Positions 36,523 to 46,069 of a stretch of DNA of 64,000 bases are shown in pieces. This DNA comes from Candidatus Eremiobacter antarcticus (lineage in GTDB: Bacteria; Vulcanimicrobiota; Vulcanimicrobiia; Eremiobacterales; Eremiobacteraceae): contig QHBK01000017.1 of the NCBI GenBank assembly GCA_003244105.1, forward strand, positions 70,907 through 134,906, given 5' to 3'. Every line of letters begins with the position of its first letter. Within the stretch, counting starts at the first letter, position 1. The notes beneath the pieces were generated by a model. The model saw only the letters and a program-made list of their open reading frames with translations. It was not told the origin of the DNA and searched no databases. The position numbers were made by a program, and so were the translations under genes.

Positions 36523-39207
36523 TTGGCCGTCGATCCCCATCGCTTGCTTTTGGGCGGCGACATCGATGGAACCGTGCTGAGTCCAGATTTGGCGTTAAAG
36601 AGAGCGCTCGGAGCCTGGGTCTTCTATGAGGGGCTTGGCGGGAACGGCGCCGCTTCCATCGGACAGATACCCGTTCTGACGCTCGAATCGCTCTTGTCGC
36701 ATGCCAGCGTTGCTCCCGCCGCGATCCAGTGGATCGTCGTCCTCCTCCACCTCATCCTCACTCCGGTCGGAATGGCTTTCTACACCGCTGTCGTGTTCCG
36801 CGACAACAAGCTCGTCGTCTTCGTCTCGACGTTGGCCGTCTTTTTCAACCTCTACGTGGCCGTCACGAACAACACGACGCCGTACCTGGCATTTGACGCC
36901 GCCTTGGCGGCCGGGCCTTTGCTCGCAGCGGCCATCCTCTGCTTGGGCCAGAGCTTTCGGCTGCGCAATGTGATGCTGCTTTTGCTGGCGGCCATCGTCA
37001 CCGCGGAAATCGGCGCAAACGCCGCGGGCGCACTGCTCGCGTTTGTGACGGCGCTGATCCTCGCGGTGGCCGGCGCGCGCGAACTGCGGATGCCGCTTTC
37101 GCGGCTCACGGCGCCGTGCGCAATGCTCATCGGTCTGAACGGCTATTGGATCGTGAGCACCATCCACTACGTCATCGCCGATGGAGCGCGCATCGCCGCC
37201 TCGGAATACGCGCTACGATGGGGCGAAAGCACGCTGCGCGCCATCTCAGACTCAGCTAGCCCAGGCAACGTCGTGCGTCTCGTGAGCACGTGGGAATGGC
37301 TGCACGCCGATGAGGCCGGCCGTGCCTACACGCCATTCGCGCCGATGTTCAGCCACAGCCGCTTGCTTTTTTCCGCATCGTTCTTGCCGGCGTCGCTTGC
37401 GCTCGTGGGCGCGATTGCGTACCCGCGTCGCCTGTCTCCGTACGCGCTCTGCGCGCTCGTCTTTCTCTTCTTGATGAAGGGCACTGCGCCCCCGCTCGGG
37501 GGCCTCTATGACTTCTTGTACCACCACCTGCCGGGATTTCAGGTGTTCCGTGACCCCTACACCAAGTTCGGGATCGGAGTCGTGCCCGCTCTTGCGATCC
37601 TGGCCGCCTTCGGAGTGCAGTTTCTGAGTACGCGCGTGGATTCGGCCGCATACCGCACCGCCGTCGTCGCGGCTTGCGTGGCGCTCATCTTAGTCACGCC
37701 GTATCATTATTGGACCGGCCATATGTTCAAGCGGGAAGGCTACCCAATGGATGATTACGTTGTCATGCCGCCGGGCTATGCCGCGCTTGCGAACTATCTG
37801 AACGAGCAGCACGACCAAAAAGGTCGCGTCATCGTATTTCCGTTTTCACCGGCGCTGAGCTATACCGCGTTACGCTGGGGGTTCGTCGGCCCCGATCCTT
37901 TGAGATTCATGATCGCGCGGCCCACGGTTTTTGAAGTCAACGGCTTTGCCGATCCGTACGTCGGCATCGCGTTTCACAACATCGACAGATCCAACAACGC
38001 CTTGCGCCGCGCCGCCGACCGGCTGTCAGTGAAGTATATCGTCGTGCACCGCGACGTGGACACAGCTTTCTACGGTGCCGATCGCTACGACGACATCAGG
38101 CGCCTGATCGCAGATACGGGCGCTCGTCACGTGCGATCGTTTGGCGAGCTCGAGTTGTACGAGCTTGGGCCGGCGCTGAACAGAAATGGCTATTCTCTCG
38201 TGCGCTTCGAGGGCGCGCCGCCTTTCGTGCATGACCTATCGGCACAGAGCCTTTATTGGCTGGGAAACCGGACGCTGACGAGCGATCCCGCTCCGGCCCC
38301 GCGGGCCCCCGATGGGGTGATCGTGCTGCCCAATCACATCACCAGTGACATCGTCGGCGCCGTCCCCCCGCTTGGAGCCGGCGGGTACGTGCTCGACGGC
38401 CAACTGCTGACGCGCACCGTGGCCGCCGACGCACAGACCGGGCGCTCGCACCTGACGGTTCTGAAGTCAATTCGCAGCGCGCCGGCCCGCTCGCCGGCGC
38501 TTGCCGCGCAAATCCGCCTGCCGGTCACCATCCAACCAGGCGATCGGGTCTATGGGTTGACGTACGAAGCGAACATGAAGGCCAGCGTCATCGGCTCGCG
38601 ATTCACAGCCTGTCCGGGAACTGCCGCTCAGCGAGACTCGTACCTGAAGCTCGACGGACTCCGGCGCGGCGTCGCGTTTGAGGCCCGCGCAGAAACCGCC
38701 TGCCCCGGCAGTGTGTTGCTGTTCGGTGACGATCTGGGCCCCCTGTTTCACTCACAGCTGCAATTGTTTTCCGCCGATGTCTCGATGCGCGAGGACGTGG
38801 TTCTGCCCGAAGCCGTTCTCACCAGCTGGGCACGCCTGCCGCCCGCAGTTCCGGTGTCCAACGTCTTCACACCGTACAAGGCGACTGGACCAAGCGGACA
38901 AGTCAGCGTTCTGGACCGCGATGAATGGCGAGACCAACTGAGCGTCATGGTATACCATCCCGGCGTCATAGCTTTCGCGACCGCTGCCAACGGCGATTGG
39001 CGCGCAACGCAACAAGAAGCGACTCTGCGCCCGGTGCTGGTCGACGGCGTCCTCAACGGGTGGTATGTGCCGGCGGCGGGCCCGTTAACGCTCTCATATG
39101 GAGCTGCGGATTTGCGCACGCTGGGTCTCGCGATGTCCGTCTTGAGCTTGCTCTTCGGAGTTGCCGCGTCGCTCAAGGGCCCGCATCGAAATGGGGCTTG
39201 CCCTTGA
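36523..39207 (+). CDS. Large polytopic membrane protein, GT-C/YfhO- or AftD-like
   Basis: At least 894 residues. The first 400 or so hold about 10-12 hydrophobic helices; GGDIDGTVLSPDLAL is an acidic first external loop as in GT-C glycosyltransferases, and PGFQVFRDPYTKFGIG is a FRxP-type motif seen in YfhO/AftD-like proteins. The C-terminal 450 residues are mainly soluble, probably periplasmic, with a final helix near the end. The TTG at 36523 falls inside a hydrophobic helix; in frame upstream, the codons from CTG 36448 encode the rest of that helix, so the true start is likely upstream. It is probably a lipid-sugar-dependent glycosyltransferase. Confidence 0.65.
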   Translation: MAVDPHRLLLGGDIDGTVLSPDLALKRALGAWVFYEGLGGNGAASIGQIPVLTLESLLSHASVAPAAIQWIVVLLHLILTPVGMAFYTAVVFRDNKLVVFVSTLAVFFNLYVAVTNNTTPYLAFDAALAAGPLLAAAILCLGQSFRLRNVMLLLLAAIVTAEIGANAAGALLAFVTALILAVAGARELRMPLSRLTAPCAMLIGLNGYWIVSTIHYVIADGARIAASEYALRWGESTLRAISDSASPGNVVRLVSTWEWLHADEAGRAYTPFAPMFSHSRLLFSASFLPASLALVGAIAYPRRLSPYALCALVFLFLMKGTAPPLGGLYDFLYHHLPGFQVFRDPYTKFGIGVVPALAILAAFGVQFLSTRVDSAAYRTAVVAACVALILVTPYHYWTGHMFKREGYPMDDYVVMPPGYAALANYLNEQHDQKGRVIVFPFSPALSYTALRWGFVGPDPLRFMIARPTVFEVNGFADPYVGIAFHNIDRSNNALRRAADRLSVKYIVVHRDVDTAFYGADRYDDIRRLIADTGARHVRSFGELELYELGPALNRNGYSLVRFEGAPPFVHDLSAQSLYWLGNRTLTSDPAPAPRAPDGVIVLPNHITSDIVGAVPPLGAGGYVLDGQLLTRTVAADAQTGRSHLTVLKSIRSAPARSPALAAQIRLPVTIQPGDRVYGLTYEANMKASVIGSRFTACPGTAAQRDSYLKLDGLRRGVAFEARAETACPGSVLLFGDDLGPLFHSQLQLFSADVSMREDVVLPEAVLTSWARLPPAVPVSNVFTPYKATGPSGQVSVLDRDEWRDQLSVMVYHPGVIAFATAANGDWRATQQEATLRPVLVDGVLNGWYVPAAGPLTLSYGAADLRTLGLAMSVLSLLFGVAASLKGPHRNGACP

Positions 39208-40031
39208 TCTCGGATTTCGAAGCCTTCTATGAAGAGCGCAACGCCCAGAAATACATCACATCGGATAATCCGGACAACGTGCTCTTGGTCAAGCGCATGG
39301 CGCGTTGGCTCGACCTGCAGCCGAGCGACAGCATCTTGGATTTTGGGTGCAGCGACGGCTACTTCTTGCAGCGCCTGACGGACCGCTGCCGAGTGGCTCG
39401 CGCGGTCGGCATCGACCTTTCCGACCTCGCGATCCGCAGAGCGCGTCAATTGACGGTAGGCAGCCGTCAGCAGTTCGAGTTCTTGAGGACGGCTGGGGAT
39501 ACGATTCCGTTCGCAAATGAAACGTTCGACAAGATCATCGTTAATGAAGTCATCGAGCACGTGCCGGACGCCGCCGGAACGCTCAGCGAAGTCGCGCGAG
39601 TCGCAAAACCCGGAGCCTTGATCTACATCACCGCGCCGAACTCGCTCGCCGACGTGCTGCCGTTCTTTCGTGCCTATTGCCGCAAAGTTGATGGGGTTGA
39701 GGGTCATCTGCGCCGGTACTCGCTGGAGCAATTCCGCCGCGCCGCAAACGAGGCGGGGATGGTCGTCCTGCGGCACACCTATCACGGCTTTCTGGCATGT
39801 TTTCTTTGGTATAATTTTGTGATTTACAACGAGCGCTTGAAGACGGCGGCGATGCGCTCTATCACCAGCAGCGCTCCGCGCTTCGATGACGAATCGACGC
39901 ACCGACCTCGCTTCAATGCTCTTTGCGCGTTGCCGTTCGGTGTGATGCATCTGGTGAACGCCTTGGATGCGCCGTTCCGCGCTTTTTCAGGTTGCCTGGG
40001 GATCCACGTACTGCTCAGAAAGCCGCGGTGA
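39204..40031 (+). CDS. Class I SAM-dependent methyltransferase
   Basis: About 275 residues from TTG 39204, overlapping the previous stop (TTGA), with GGGG 7 bases upstream. Motif I is ILDFGCSDGYFLQRL (about 44-58), the acidic residue is in GIDLSD, and IIVNEVIEHVPDAAGTLSEVARVAKPG is motif II/III. The C-terminal part has a hydrophobic stretch (GFLACFLWYNFVIYN) that may touch the membrane. It is distinct from the methyltransferase at 35706-36455. A role in modifying a lipid-linked sugar is inferred from context. Confidence 0.82.
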   Translation: MISDFEAFYEERNAQKYITSDNPDNVLLVKRMARWLDLQPSDSILDFGCSDGYFLQRLTDRCRVARAVGIDLSDLAIRRARQLTVGSRQQFEFLRTAGDTIPFANETFDKIIVNEVIEHVPDAAGTLSEVARVAKPGALIYITAPNSLADVLPFFRAYCRKVDGVEGHLRRYSLEQFRRAANEAGMVVLRHTYHGFLACFLWYNFVIYNERLKTAAMRSITSSAPRFDDESTHRPRFNALCALPFGVMHLVNALDAPFRAFSGCLGIHVLLRKPR

Positions 40032-40041
40032 CGCCGTTTCC

Positions 40042-41199
40042 GTGAGGGTCCTCATCGTCGCGCCGGAGTGGCCGCCCAACGTCGTGGGCGGCGGGGGACC
40101 TGTGTACGAGCGAATCGGGCGCTTTCTCGCGCAGCGTGGTCACACCGTGAGCGCAGCCTTCACGGATACAAGCCGTCTAGGATGGCGAACGGAGCCGTGG
40201 GAACGCAGCGTCGGTTCAGTCTCGTTGCTGGGCCTGCCGCCCGCACCGGTGCTGTGGAACATGAAGTGGCTGAGGCCGGCCCTCCCCCCCAATGCGAGAG
40301 GCTTGAGGCGGTTCCGGCGGTTACTCGCCCAGCCCTGGGATGTCGCGCACTTGCACGCGGTGGGATTCCCGCTGGTCGATTTCGCCGCTTGGGTTTTACG
40401 CGGGCGCGGCATACCGTATGTGTTCACCGCGCACGGCATTCCAGCATCGCCGCTCTCTCGCGGGTTCGCTGCCCGCACCGCCCTCATGAGTTACCTGCAA
40501 TTGGTCACCGGCGCCACGATCCGGCATGCGGCGCGCTACACCGCGGTTTCCGCCGCGGTCGCGTGCAGTCCGATGTTGCCGCGGCGCGATGCGATCACCA
40601 TACATAACGGCATAGACGAAAAAGATTTCGACGGGGCAAGCGATCACCGTGTTGCTGCACGGCCTCTGCGAATCGTTTCGCTCGGAGGGCTGTCGCTCGT
40701 CAAAGGCGCGGACACCGTCTTGCGGGTGATGGCGCAGCTGCGGTCGATGGATATCGATGCGACCGCCGCCATCTACGGACACGATCACGGCGATGCCCCG
40801 TTGCTGCTCGCGCAGCGCCGCGAACTGGCGCTGGATTCCGCGGTGGAATTCAAGGGACCATTTAACGATGAGGAGCGGCGCGCTTTGCTTCGCAATGCGG
40901 ACGTGCTTTTGGCGCCGTCGCGGGTCGAAGGTTTCGGCATTGCGGCAGTCGAGGCGCTCGCCGCGGGCTTGCCGGTCGTCGCCTCGCGGGTGGAGGGCAT
41001 GTCAGAGGTCCTCGAAAGCTGCGCGTTGCTCGCGCCGCCGGGCGACCCCGCGGCTTTCGCCGCTGCAATTCGCGATCTGCTGGACCCCGCGCGGCGCGCG
41101 ACGATGATCGAGCACGGACGATCTGCAGCGCGGCGATTTTTGTGGTCGGACATTCTGCCGCGTTACGAAGCAGTGCTGGAGTCCGCCGCTCGGTGCTGA
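40042..41199 (+). CDS. Family 4 (GT-B) glycosyltransferase
   Basis: 385 residues from GTG 40042. VRVLIVAPEWPPNVVGGGGPVYERI is the glycine-rich N-domain opening. VFTAHGIPASP and TIHNGIDEKDFDG are typical GT4 blocks, and PSRVEGFGIAAVEALAAGLPVVAS carries the E-x7-E motif of retaining GT4 enzymes. It would add a sugar to the lipid-linked glycan on the cytoplasmic face. It starts 10 bases after the methyltransferase stop and overlaps the start of the next membrane protein. Confidence 0.88.
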   Translation: MRVLIVAPEWPPNVVGGGGPVYERIGRFLAQRGHTVSAAFTDTSRLGWRTEPWERSVGSVSLLGLPPAPVLWNMKWLRPALPPNARGLRRFRRLLAQPWDVAHLHAVGFPLVDFAAWVLRGRGIPYVFTAHGIPASPLSRGFAARTALMSYLQLVTGATIRHAARYTAVSAAVACSPMLPRRDAITIHNGIDEKDFDGASDHRVAARPLRIVSLGGLSLVKGADTVLRVMAQLRSMDIDATAAIYGHDHGDAPLLLAQRRELALDSAVEFKGPFNDEERRALLRNADVLLAPSRVEGFGIAAVEALAAGLPVVASRVEGMSEVLESCALLAPPGDPAAFAAAIRDLLDPARRATMIEHGRSAARRFLWSDILPRYEAVLESAARC

Positions 41200-43553
41200 A
41201 GCGCTGGCAGCTGACCGCGAGCATGGCGTTCTGCTCCCTCGCCCTTGGGTTCGCGCTCTGGGCGCACTCTGGAATCCCAGCCTACCGGCACGACTGGCAA
41301 TGGCCGCCGCTCTCGGCCATGTTGGCTCACTCCCTGCCGGCGCGTCTGGCCGCCTGGAACTGGAACGGTTTGGGTGCTCCCAACTTGGCCTTGCAGGTGC
41401 ATCCGTTCTTTGTCCTCACTGCGGGCTTGGCATCGGTGTGTTCACCCAAGGCTATTCTGATCGGCTGCATGGTCGTTTACGCGTGCATGGCGGCATCCGG
41501 AGCCACGGTGCTGAGCATGCGCCTCTTGCAGGCCACGCCTGACGGCGCTTTGGTGGCCGGCGTCTTATACGCGTTGGCGCCGCTCGTCGTCAACGAACTC
41601 GTCGCCGGCCATGTAGAAGTACTCCTGGCGTATGCAGCAGTGCCATGGGCGATTGCAGCGTCTCTGTCGTCGCAACGAAGCGCCGCTTTGCTCTTGGGCA
41701 GCGCGCTTGCATGGACCACGCTCCACATCCAGTATCTGCTCTTCGCGGTCGTGCTCATCGCTATCGTCGGCAAAGTGCGCGTCAACCGACTCACGGCCGG
41801 CCCGTTGGCCTGCGCGGCCGTGGTCGCCCTCTTGGGGTTGTGGTCGGTGCTGAACGAGCATGCGCAGACGGTCGAGGCGCAGATGCGCACGAGCCTGCCA
41901 TGGGTGGTCGTGCAGTCCGCGGATCCGATCGATGCGATGCGGGCCGTCGGATACTTCGCGCGCTATTGGGAGACTGCCGCCGCTCATCTTCCACTGCAAT
42001 GGTTGTATCCGTGGATATATCCGGCTGCAGTGCTGGCGGCGGCTGCAGTACGGCGCGGGCCCACTACGCTGCGTCTGTTGGCGGCGTACGCTGTCGGCTT
42101 TCTCGTGCTCAGCGGAACGAAGGGCCCTGCGGCGCCGGCGTTCTCCTGGCTCTTCTCCCATAGCCTGGGGGCGTCGGCCCTGCGAGAACTCTACCATGGC
42201 GCGATATTCGTGGTATTGCCCGGATCGGTCGCGGCTGCTTGGGCACTCTCCGCCTTACGGTGGAGGCCGATGCGGCTAGCGCTCGCAGCCGCGGTCGCGG
42301 CGCTTGCGGCGGCGCCCTTCTTCACGGGTTCGGCCCTGGGCCAAACCGGCTCGATCACAAGGCAAGACGTTGAAGCGTCGGCGGCATCATTTGAACACGC
42401 CGGCGCAGCGCGCTTTTTTCTGCGTCCAGGCGTGAATCCGATGGGGCCGGTCAGCTTCGATTTCGGAGGCGCAGATCCGCTCGCGTTTTCTGTCGGCGAG
42501 GGGATGCCGTTTTCCGTTTACTCCGCGTCTGGTGGCGATGCCGCCACCGTCTTCACCTTGGAACGAGCATTTGTCGGCTCAGCAGAGATCACGAAAGCGC
42601 TCGGGATAGGTTTGATTCTCGACCGCAAGGGTTTCGAGACCAAATTCTCACCCAACGTACCCTTTGGCCACGCGTTCAAAATCCGCGAGCTGCCCGGAGA
42701 GGCGCCCTTGCCTGCCGGCTGGCGCGTGATCCACGCAGACGCGGCTAGCCGGATCTCGGTGAGTCCGTCTCCGGCGTCTATCGTACGTCTGCTCAAAGCG
42801 CCGACAGGCCGCGGGGACAAACGCGAAGTTGTGTCCTTCGACGTTATCCACGGCAGCGACATCGGACGTGCATGGGCACCCGCTCAAGATTTCTGGTACC
42901 TCGCGCTTCCTGCGGCGATAGCGGCAGCCGACGGTGCGCTGACCTTTGCGCGTGATGCGGCCGTCGGCGTGCAATGTATACCCGGCGTTCGAACGGCTGA
43001 TGTGTACCGGTGGGAAATCTCTCAGCCGCCCGCATCATCCGGCTCGCTGGGCTGGCATCTGCAACGACCGCCGTGCGGCGCAACGCTGCGTTCGGCGTCG
43101 CGAGCCCCGACTCTCACGATTCTGACCGCTGCGTCCGCGCTCCAAGGCTGGAGGGAGCTGGTGGCTTTGGGCCGCCGCGAGGAGGCGACGCTCAAAAACG
43201 TCAGCCGCAGCCCGAGCGCGGTGAGCGCCACTTCCGCCGAGGACTGCCGGCGCTGTGAAGTCGTCTTGGCGGAACGATGCGACGCCGGCTGGGCGCTGTC
43301 TGTTGACGGTCAGACCGTGCCGCGTCGAGGTGAACCCTGTTTGTTCGACACTTTGAATGTCTGGAGCGTCTCTCTCAAACCGGGCGCGCGTCTACTCGTT
43401 CGCTATGGGCCGCAGCGCATCGCCTCGTTTCTTGAAGTGGCGGCGGCAGCTGCGTGGTTCTACCTACTTGCGTGCGCCGTTGGACTTGCCTTGCAGGCTC
43501 GCAGAGATGCCATCATTGCAGATCGGCCCAGCGATACACCGTCGCGTCGATGA
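41193..43553 (+). CDS. Large polytopic membrane protein, GT-C/YfhO-like (second copy)
   Basis: 786 residues from GTG 41193, overlapping the glycosyltransferase stop. The first 420 residues contain about 10 hydrophobic helices with an early charged external loop (GIPAYRHDWQWPP). The segment SLGASALRELYHG corresponds in position to the FRxP region of the protein at 36523. A soluble C-terminal portion (about 430-740) and a last helix near 765 complete the same architecture. It is probably a membrane glycosyltransferase using polyprenyl-phosphate sugars. Its 3' end overlaps the convergent CBM-like gene by 41 bases. Confidence 0.62.
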   Translation: MLKRWQLTASMAFCSLALGFALWAHSGIPAYRHDWQWPPLSAMLAHSLPARLAAWNWNGLGAPNLALQVHPFFVLTAGLASVCSPKAILIGCMVVYACMAASGATVLSMRLLQATPDGALVAGVLYALAPLVVNELVAGHVEVLLAYAAVPWAIAASLSSQRSAALLLGSALAWTTLHIQYLLFAVVLIAIVGKVRVNRLTAGPLACAAVVALLGLWSVLNEHAQTVEAQMRTSLPWVVVQSADPIDAMRAVGYFARYWETAAAHLPLQWLYPWIYPAAVLAAAAVRRGPTTLRLLAAYAVGFLVLSGTKGPAAPAFSWLFSHSLGASALRELYHGAIFVVLPGSVAAAWALSALRWRPMRLALAAAVAALAAAPFFTGSALGQTGSITRQDVEASAASFEHAGAARFFLRPGVNPMGPVSFDFGGADPLAFSVGEGMPFSVYSASGGDAATVFTLERAFVGSAEITKALGIGLILDRKGFETKFSPNVPFGHAFKIRELPGEAPLPAGWRVIHADAASRISVSPSPASIVRLLKAPTGRGDKREVVSFDVIHGSDIGRAWAPAQDFWYLALPAAIAAADGALTFARDAAVGVQCIPGVRTADVYRWEISQPPASSGSLGWHLQRPPCGATLRSASRAPTLTILTAASALQGWRELVALGRREEATLKNVSRSPSAVSATSAEDCRRCEVVLAERCDAGWALSVDGQTVPRRGEPCLFDTLNVWSVSLKPGARLLVRYGPQRIASFLEVAAAAAWFYLLACAVGLALQARRDAIIADRPSDTPSRR

Positions 43554-44313
43554 TCTGGGCGTCGCCGCCCGCCACAAAGAGGCTTCTCGACGCGCGCTGC
43601 AGACCGGCGCGGTCGCGCTCCACCGTGCTCCAGGTGCCGCGCGTGAAGACGTAGCGGATGTCGCTGCCGCCGCGAAGCTCCATGCGGATTTGGAAATGCA
43701 AACCGTCCAGCCGCTGCATCTTGATGGCTTGCGCGTTCCATCCGCTCGTGTCGGTCGCCATGTAAACGTCGTCGGAAAATGGCGTGTTGGGAGGCACGGC
43801 AACCGTGACGGTCACCGTGACCGCTTTCGACAAGATGCTCGGATGCAGCCCTTGGCGCGGCGCGAGATCGGGGTTCGGCTTGGGTGAAGACAGCGTTACG
43901 ACATAGCGCCGGGGCACGAGCGCCGCGGGCGTGCCGACGACGAGCGGCTTGCGCGACGTGCGCACGGTTTGTATCTCACCGCTCGCCGCGTCCAGCGTCA
44001 CGACCGCGTAGATGCCCGGACTGATGGCATATGCGGGTGCGGCGCCACTGCCATAATCCGTGATCGCCGCTCCGGAAGCGAGTTTGAGCGCATCGCCCGT
44101 TGCGAACACGATGAAGCCGCTCTCAAGGTCCACGATCTGTCCGCTCAGCAGCAAAGGCAAGGGCGTCGGCGATGGAGCGGCTCGATCAGGTGGGGCGGTC
44201 TGCACCGCTTGAGGCACGGCCGGCGCGGCGCCCGCCATGCTATGGGAGATGAAACCCGGCTGGAGCGCAGCCGCAAACGCAATGGCGGCAAAAATCATGC
44301 TCCATCGTCTCAT
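43513..44313 (-). CDS. Secreted protein with CBM48/CBM20-like carbohydrate-binding domain
   Basis: 266 residues from ATG 44313, which overlaps the barrel gene stop (ATGA). The signal peptide is about 1-28. The first half (about 50-160) is a predicted beta-rich domain of unknown type with a Pro-rich lead-in. The C-terminal 100 residues hold VYMATDTSGWNAQAIKM and IRYVFTRGTWSTVERD, the W- and F-containing blocks of glycogen-binding-like (AMPK/CBM48, CBM20) domains. No catalytic domain is present. As last gene of the ligase/barrel operon, it may bind the exported glycan. Confidence 0.65.
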   Translation of the reverse strand: MRRWSMIFAAIAFAAALQPGFISHSMAGAAPAVPQAVQTAPPDRAAPSPTPLPLLLSGQIVDLESGFIVFATGDALKLASGAAITDYGSGAAPAYAISPGIYAVVTLDAASGEIQTVRTSRKPLVVGTPAALVPRRYVVTLSSPKPNPDLAPRQGLHPSILSKAVTVTVTVAVPPNTPFSDDVYMATDTSGWNAQAIKMQRLDGLHFQIRMELRGGSDIRYVFTRGTWSTVERDRAGLQRASRSLFVAGGDAQIIDATVYRWADLQ

Positions 44314-46052
44314 TGCTCCGACACCTGAATCGAAAAAGCCGGCGACCAGCGTTGACCGGCCCAATCGAAATAATACGCTCGGCCGATGTCGACGAATAGG
44401 GTCTTGCCCAGCCTCGTGCGGATGTCGGCTGCGGCTTGATAGCGCGGTGGGCCTGCGACGAACGGCTGCTGGATCGGACGATAGTTGTTTCGCTGTGCGC
44501 TGACCGTGAACTGAAAAGCGGGCGACGGCGCCACAGCAGCTGTCAACACGAGCGCCTGATTTGAGACGTGCGGAAACGCCGTGAGGGTGCCTGCAAGCAA
44601 CGGCAGTCCGTTGGGCGACGCAGGCTGGGGTACGAGCCCCGTCGAGCTGTTGGGTGATGCGAGCGTCTCATCGACGCGCCGGGTGATGACCGATTGAAAA
44701 ACCCAGGAGGCCGTCAGCGCGAATTTGGACGAGAACCGCTTGCTCTCGCTCACCGTCACCGTCTGGAAGTCCATGCTGTTCGGATAGCTCAGCCAAACAT
44801 GTTGCCCTTGGTAGATCCCGTTGAGTCCAGTGCCCCAGGGCGCGCGATATACAGGCGTCGAGACGATCGCGCCGACATAGAGCGACTCGACATCGCGCTT
44901 GGCGCTGCCGCCGACGCCGAAAACATCGCGCGTGTGGCCGGCGCCGGAAAGCAGACGAAACGTCAAGCCTGAGCGGCCGGCGCGCTGATCGTATCCTGAC
45001 CACGCGACGCCTTCGGTGGTCGGATGATTCTGTGTGTAGCTGTGGCTCGGATCGCCGTAATATCCGAGATCGTTTGGTGCGAGCAGGTTGCCGTATGCTT
45101 GCGACACCTCGGCGGTCACCGACGAGTTGCGCAGCGCACGCGTGAGGCGCAGGTCCGCAAAGCCGTTGGACGAGAGCGGTTGGATCAGCCCGTACTGATA
45201 CGTGAAGAGCTGCGCATCAAAAACGAGGGCGCTGCTCGTTCCCGTGGGCAGATACGTCAGCCAGCTCCACTGCTTGGCGGGCTGCGTGATGGGATTGACG
45301 CTGAAAACGGCGTAGCCGGCTTGTCCGAAGACGGAATGATGCTCGAACGAGAAGTATGTCTTGCGCTGCTGGTCGTAACGGAAATGAGCGGTGTCGAGCG
45401 ACGTGGACGAGCCGGCGATGCCATAGGGAATGTCATAGGTAGCGCCCGCCAGTGAATTGACGCCGAAGTTCTGGTTGTGCGAGAAGTTTCGCACGTAGCG
45501 CGGCAGCGCAGGCGTTTGGATGCCGCCGTTGAGAAACACGAACGACGCGGCATCGAACCGGACATAGTTCTCAGGGTCGATCACGGCCTCTTTGGCGACG
45601 ATGAATGGTCTGGCGTCGCCGAGATCCGTCAAGAAGAAAGCGTCACCCGGCATCTCGCGTCCCTTTTCGGGATGGCCGTAGTCGTCGTTGAGAAATGTCC
45701 AACGATCCGGAGTGGGGCTGAGCGGGACGAAGTACGCGCGCCGAAACGCCAAGAAATCGGCAAACGCCGCCCCCCCATAGCTCGCTCCCGGGGCATTCAG
45801 CCGCACGTGGCCGGCCACGACGATGCGCCGCAAACTGAGGTCGATAGAACACGCGTCGCCCCTGACCGTGACGCCGTTCGAGAGCGCGGCCACCACGTCG
45901 CCGCGAGCTTGGATGGTGGCCGAGTCGCTGAAGTAGTTGACGCGTTGCGCTCGCAGATCGATGGTGACGGAAGAATGTTGCGGCGCTTGCTCAGCCCGCG
46001 CGCATAAGGCTGAGGCGAGTGCGAGTGCAATCCCAGCGATCGCAGTTTTCAA
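44310..46052 (-). CDS. LptD/OstA-like outer-membrane beta-barrel protein (paralogue 2)
   Basis: About 580 residues from TTG 46052, which gives a clean signal peptide (KTAIAGIALALASALCARAEQ). An OstA/LptA-like jellyroll follows (VTIDLRAQRVNYFSDSATIQARGDVV, about 28-100), then a long barrel with many Tyr/Phe/Asn/Ser strands, ending TLFVDIGRAYYFDWAGQRW. Only one cysteine is seen after the signal peptide, so the disulfide pattern of Escherichia coli LptD is absent. It starts 17 bases after the O-antigen-ligase-like stop. It is a candidate outer-membrane exit or assembly factor for the glycan made by this operon. Confidence 0.72.
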   Translation of the reverse strand: MKTAIAGIALALASALCARAEQAPQHSSVTIDLRAQRVNYFSDSATIQARGDVVAALSNGVTVRGDACSIDLSLRRIVVAGHVRLNAPGASYGGAAFADFLAFRRAYFVPLSPTPDRWTFLNDDYGHPEKGREMPGDAFFLTDLGDARPFIVAKEAVIDPENYVRFDAASFVFLNGGIQTPALPRYVRNFSHNQNFGVNSLAGATYDIPYGIAGSSTSLDTAHFRYDQQRKTYFSFEHHSVFGQAGYAVFSVNPITQPAKQWSWLTYLPTGTSSALVFDAQLFTYQYGLIQPLSSNGFADLRLTRALRNSSVTAEVSQAYGNLLAPNDLGYYGDPSHSYTQNHPTTEGVAWSGYDQRAGRSGLTFRLLSGAGHTRDVFGVGGSAKRDVESLYVGAIVSTPVYRAPWGTGLNGIYQGQHVWLSYPNSMDFQTVTVSESKRFSSKFALTASWVFQSVITRRVDETLASPNSSTGLVPQPASPNGLPLLAGTLTAFPHVSNQALVLTAAVAPSPAFQFTVSAQRNNYRPIQQPFVAGPPRYQAAADIRTRLGKTLFVDIGRAYYFDWAGQRWSPAFSIQVSEQ

Positions 46053-46069
46053 GCGGCGGGCGAAGCCGT

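Noticed and set aside
43798-43830. Alternating GTGAC/GTCAC palindromic tract
   Set aside because: It encodes Val-Thr repeats (VTVTVTV) in the CBM-like protein and is explained by coding.
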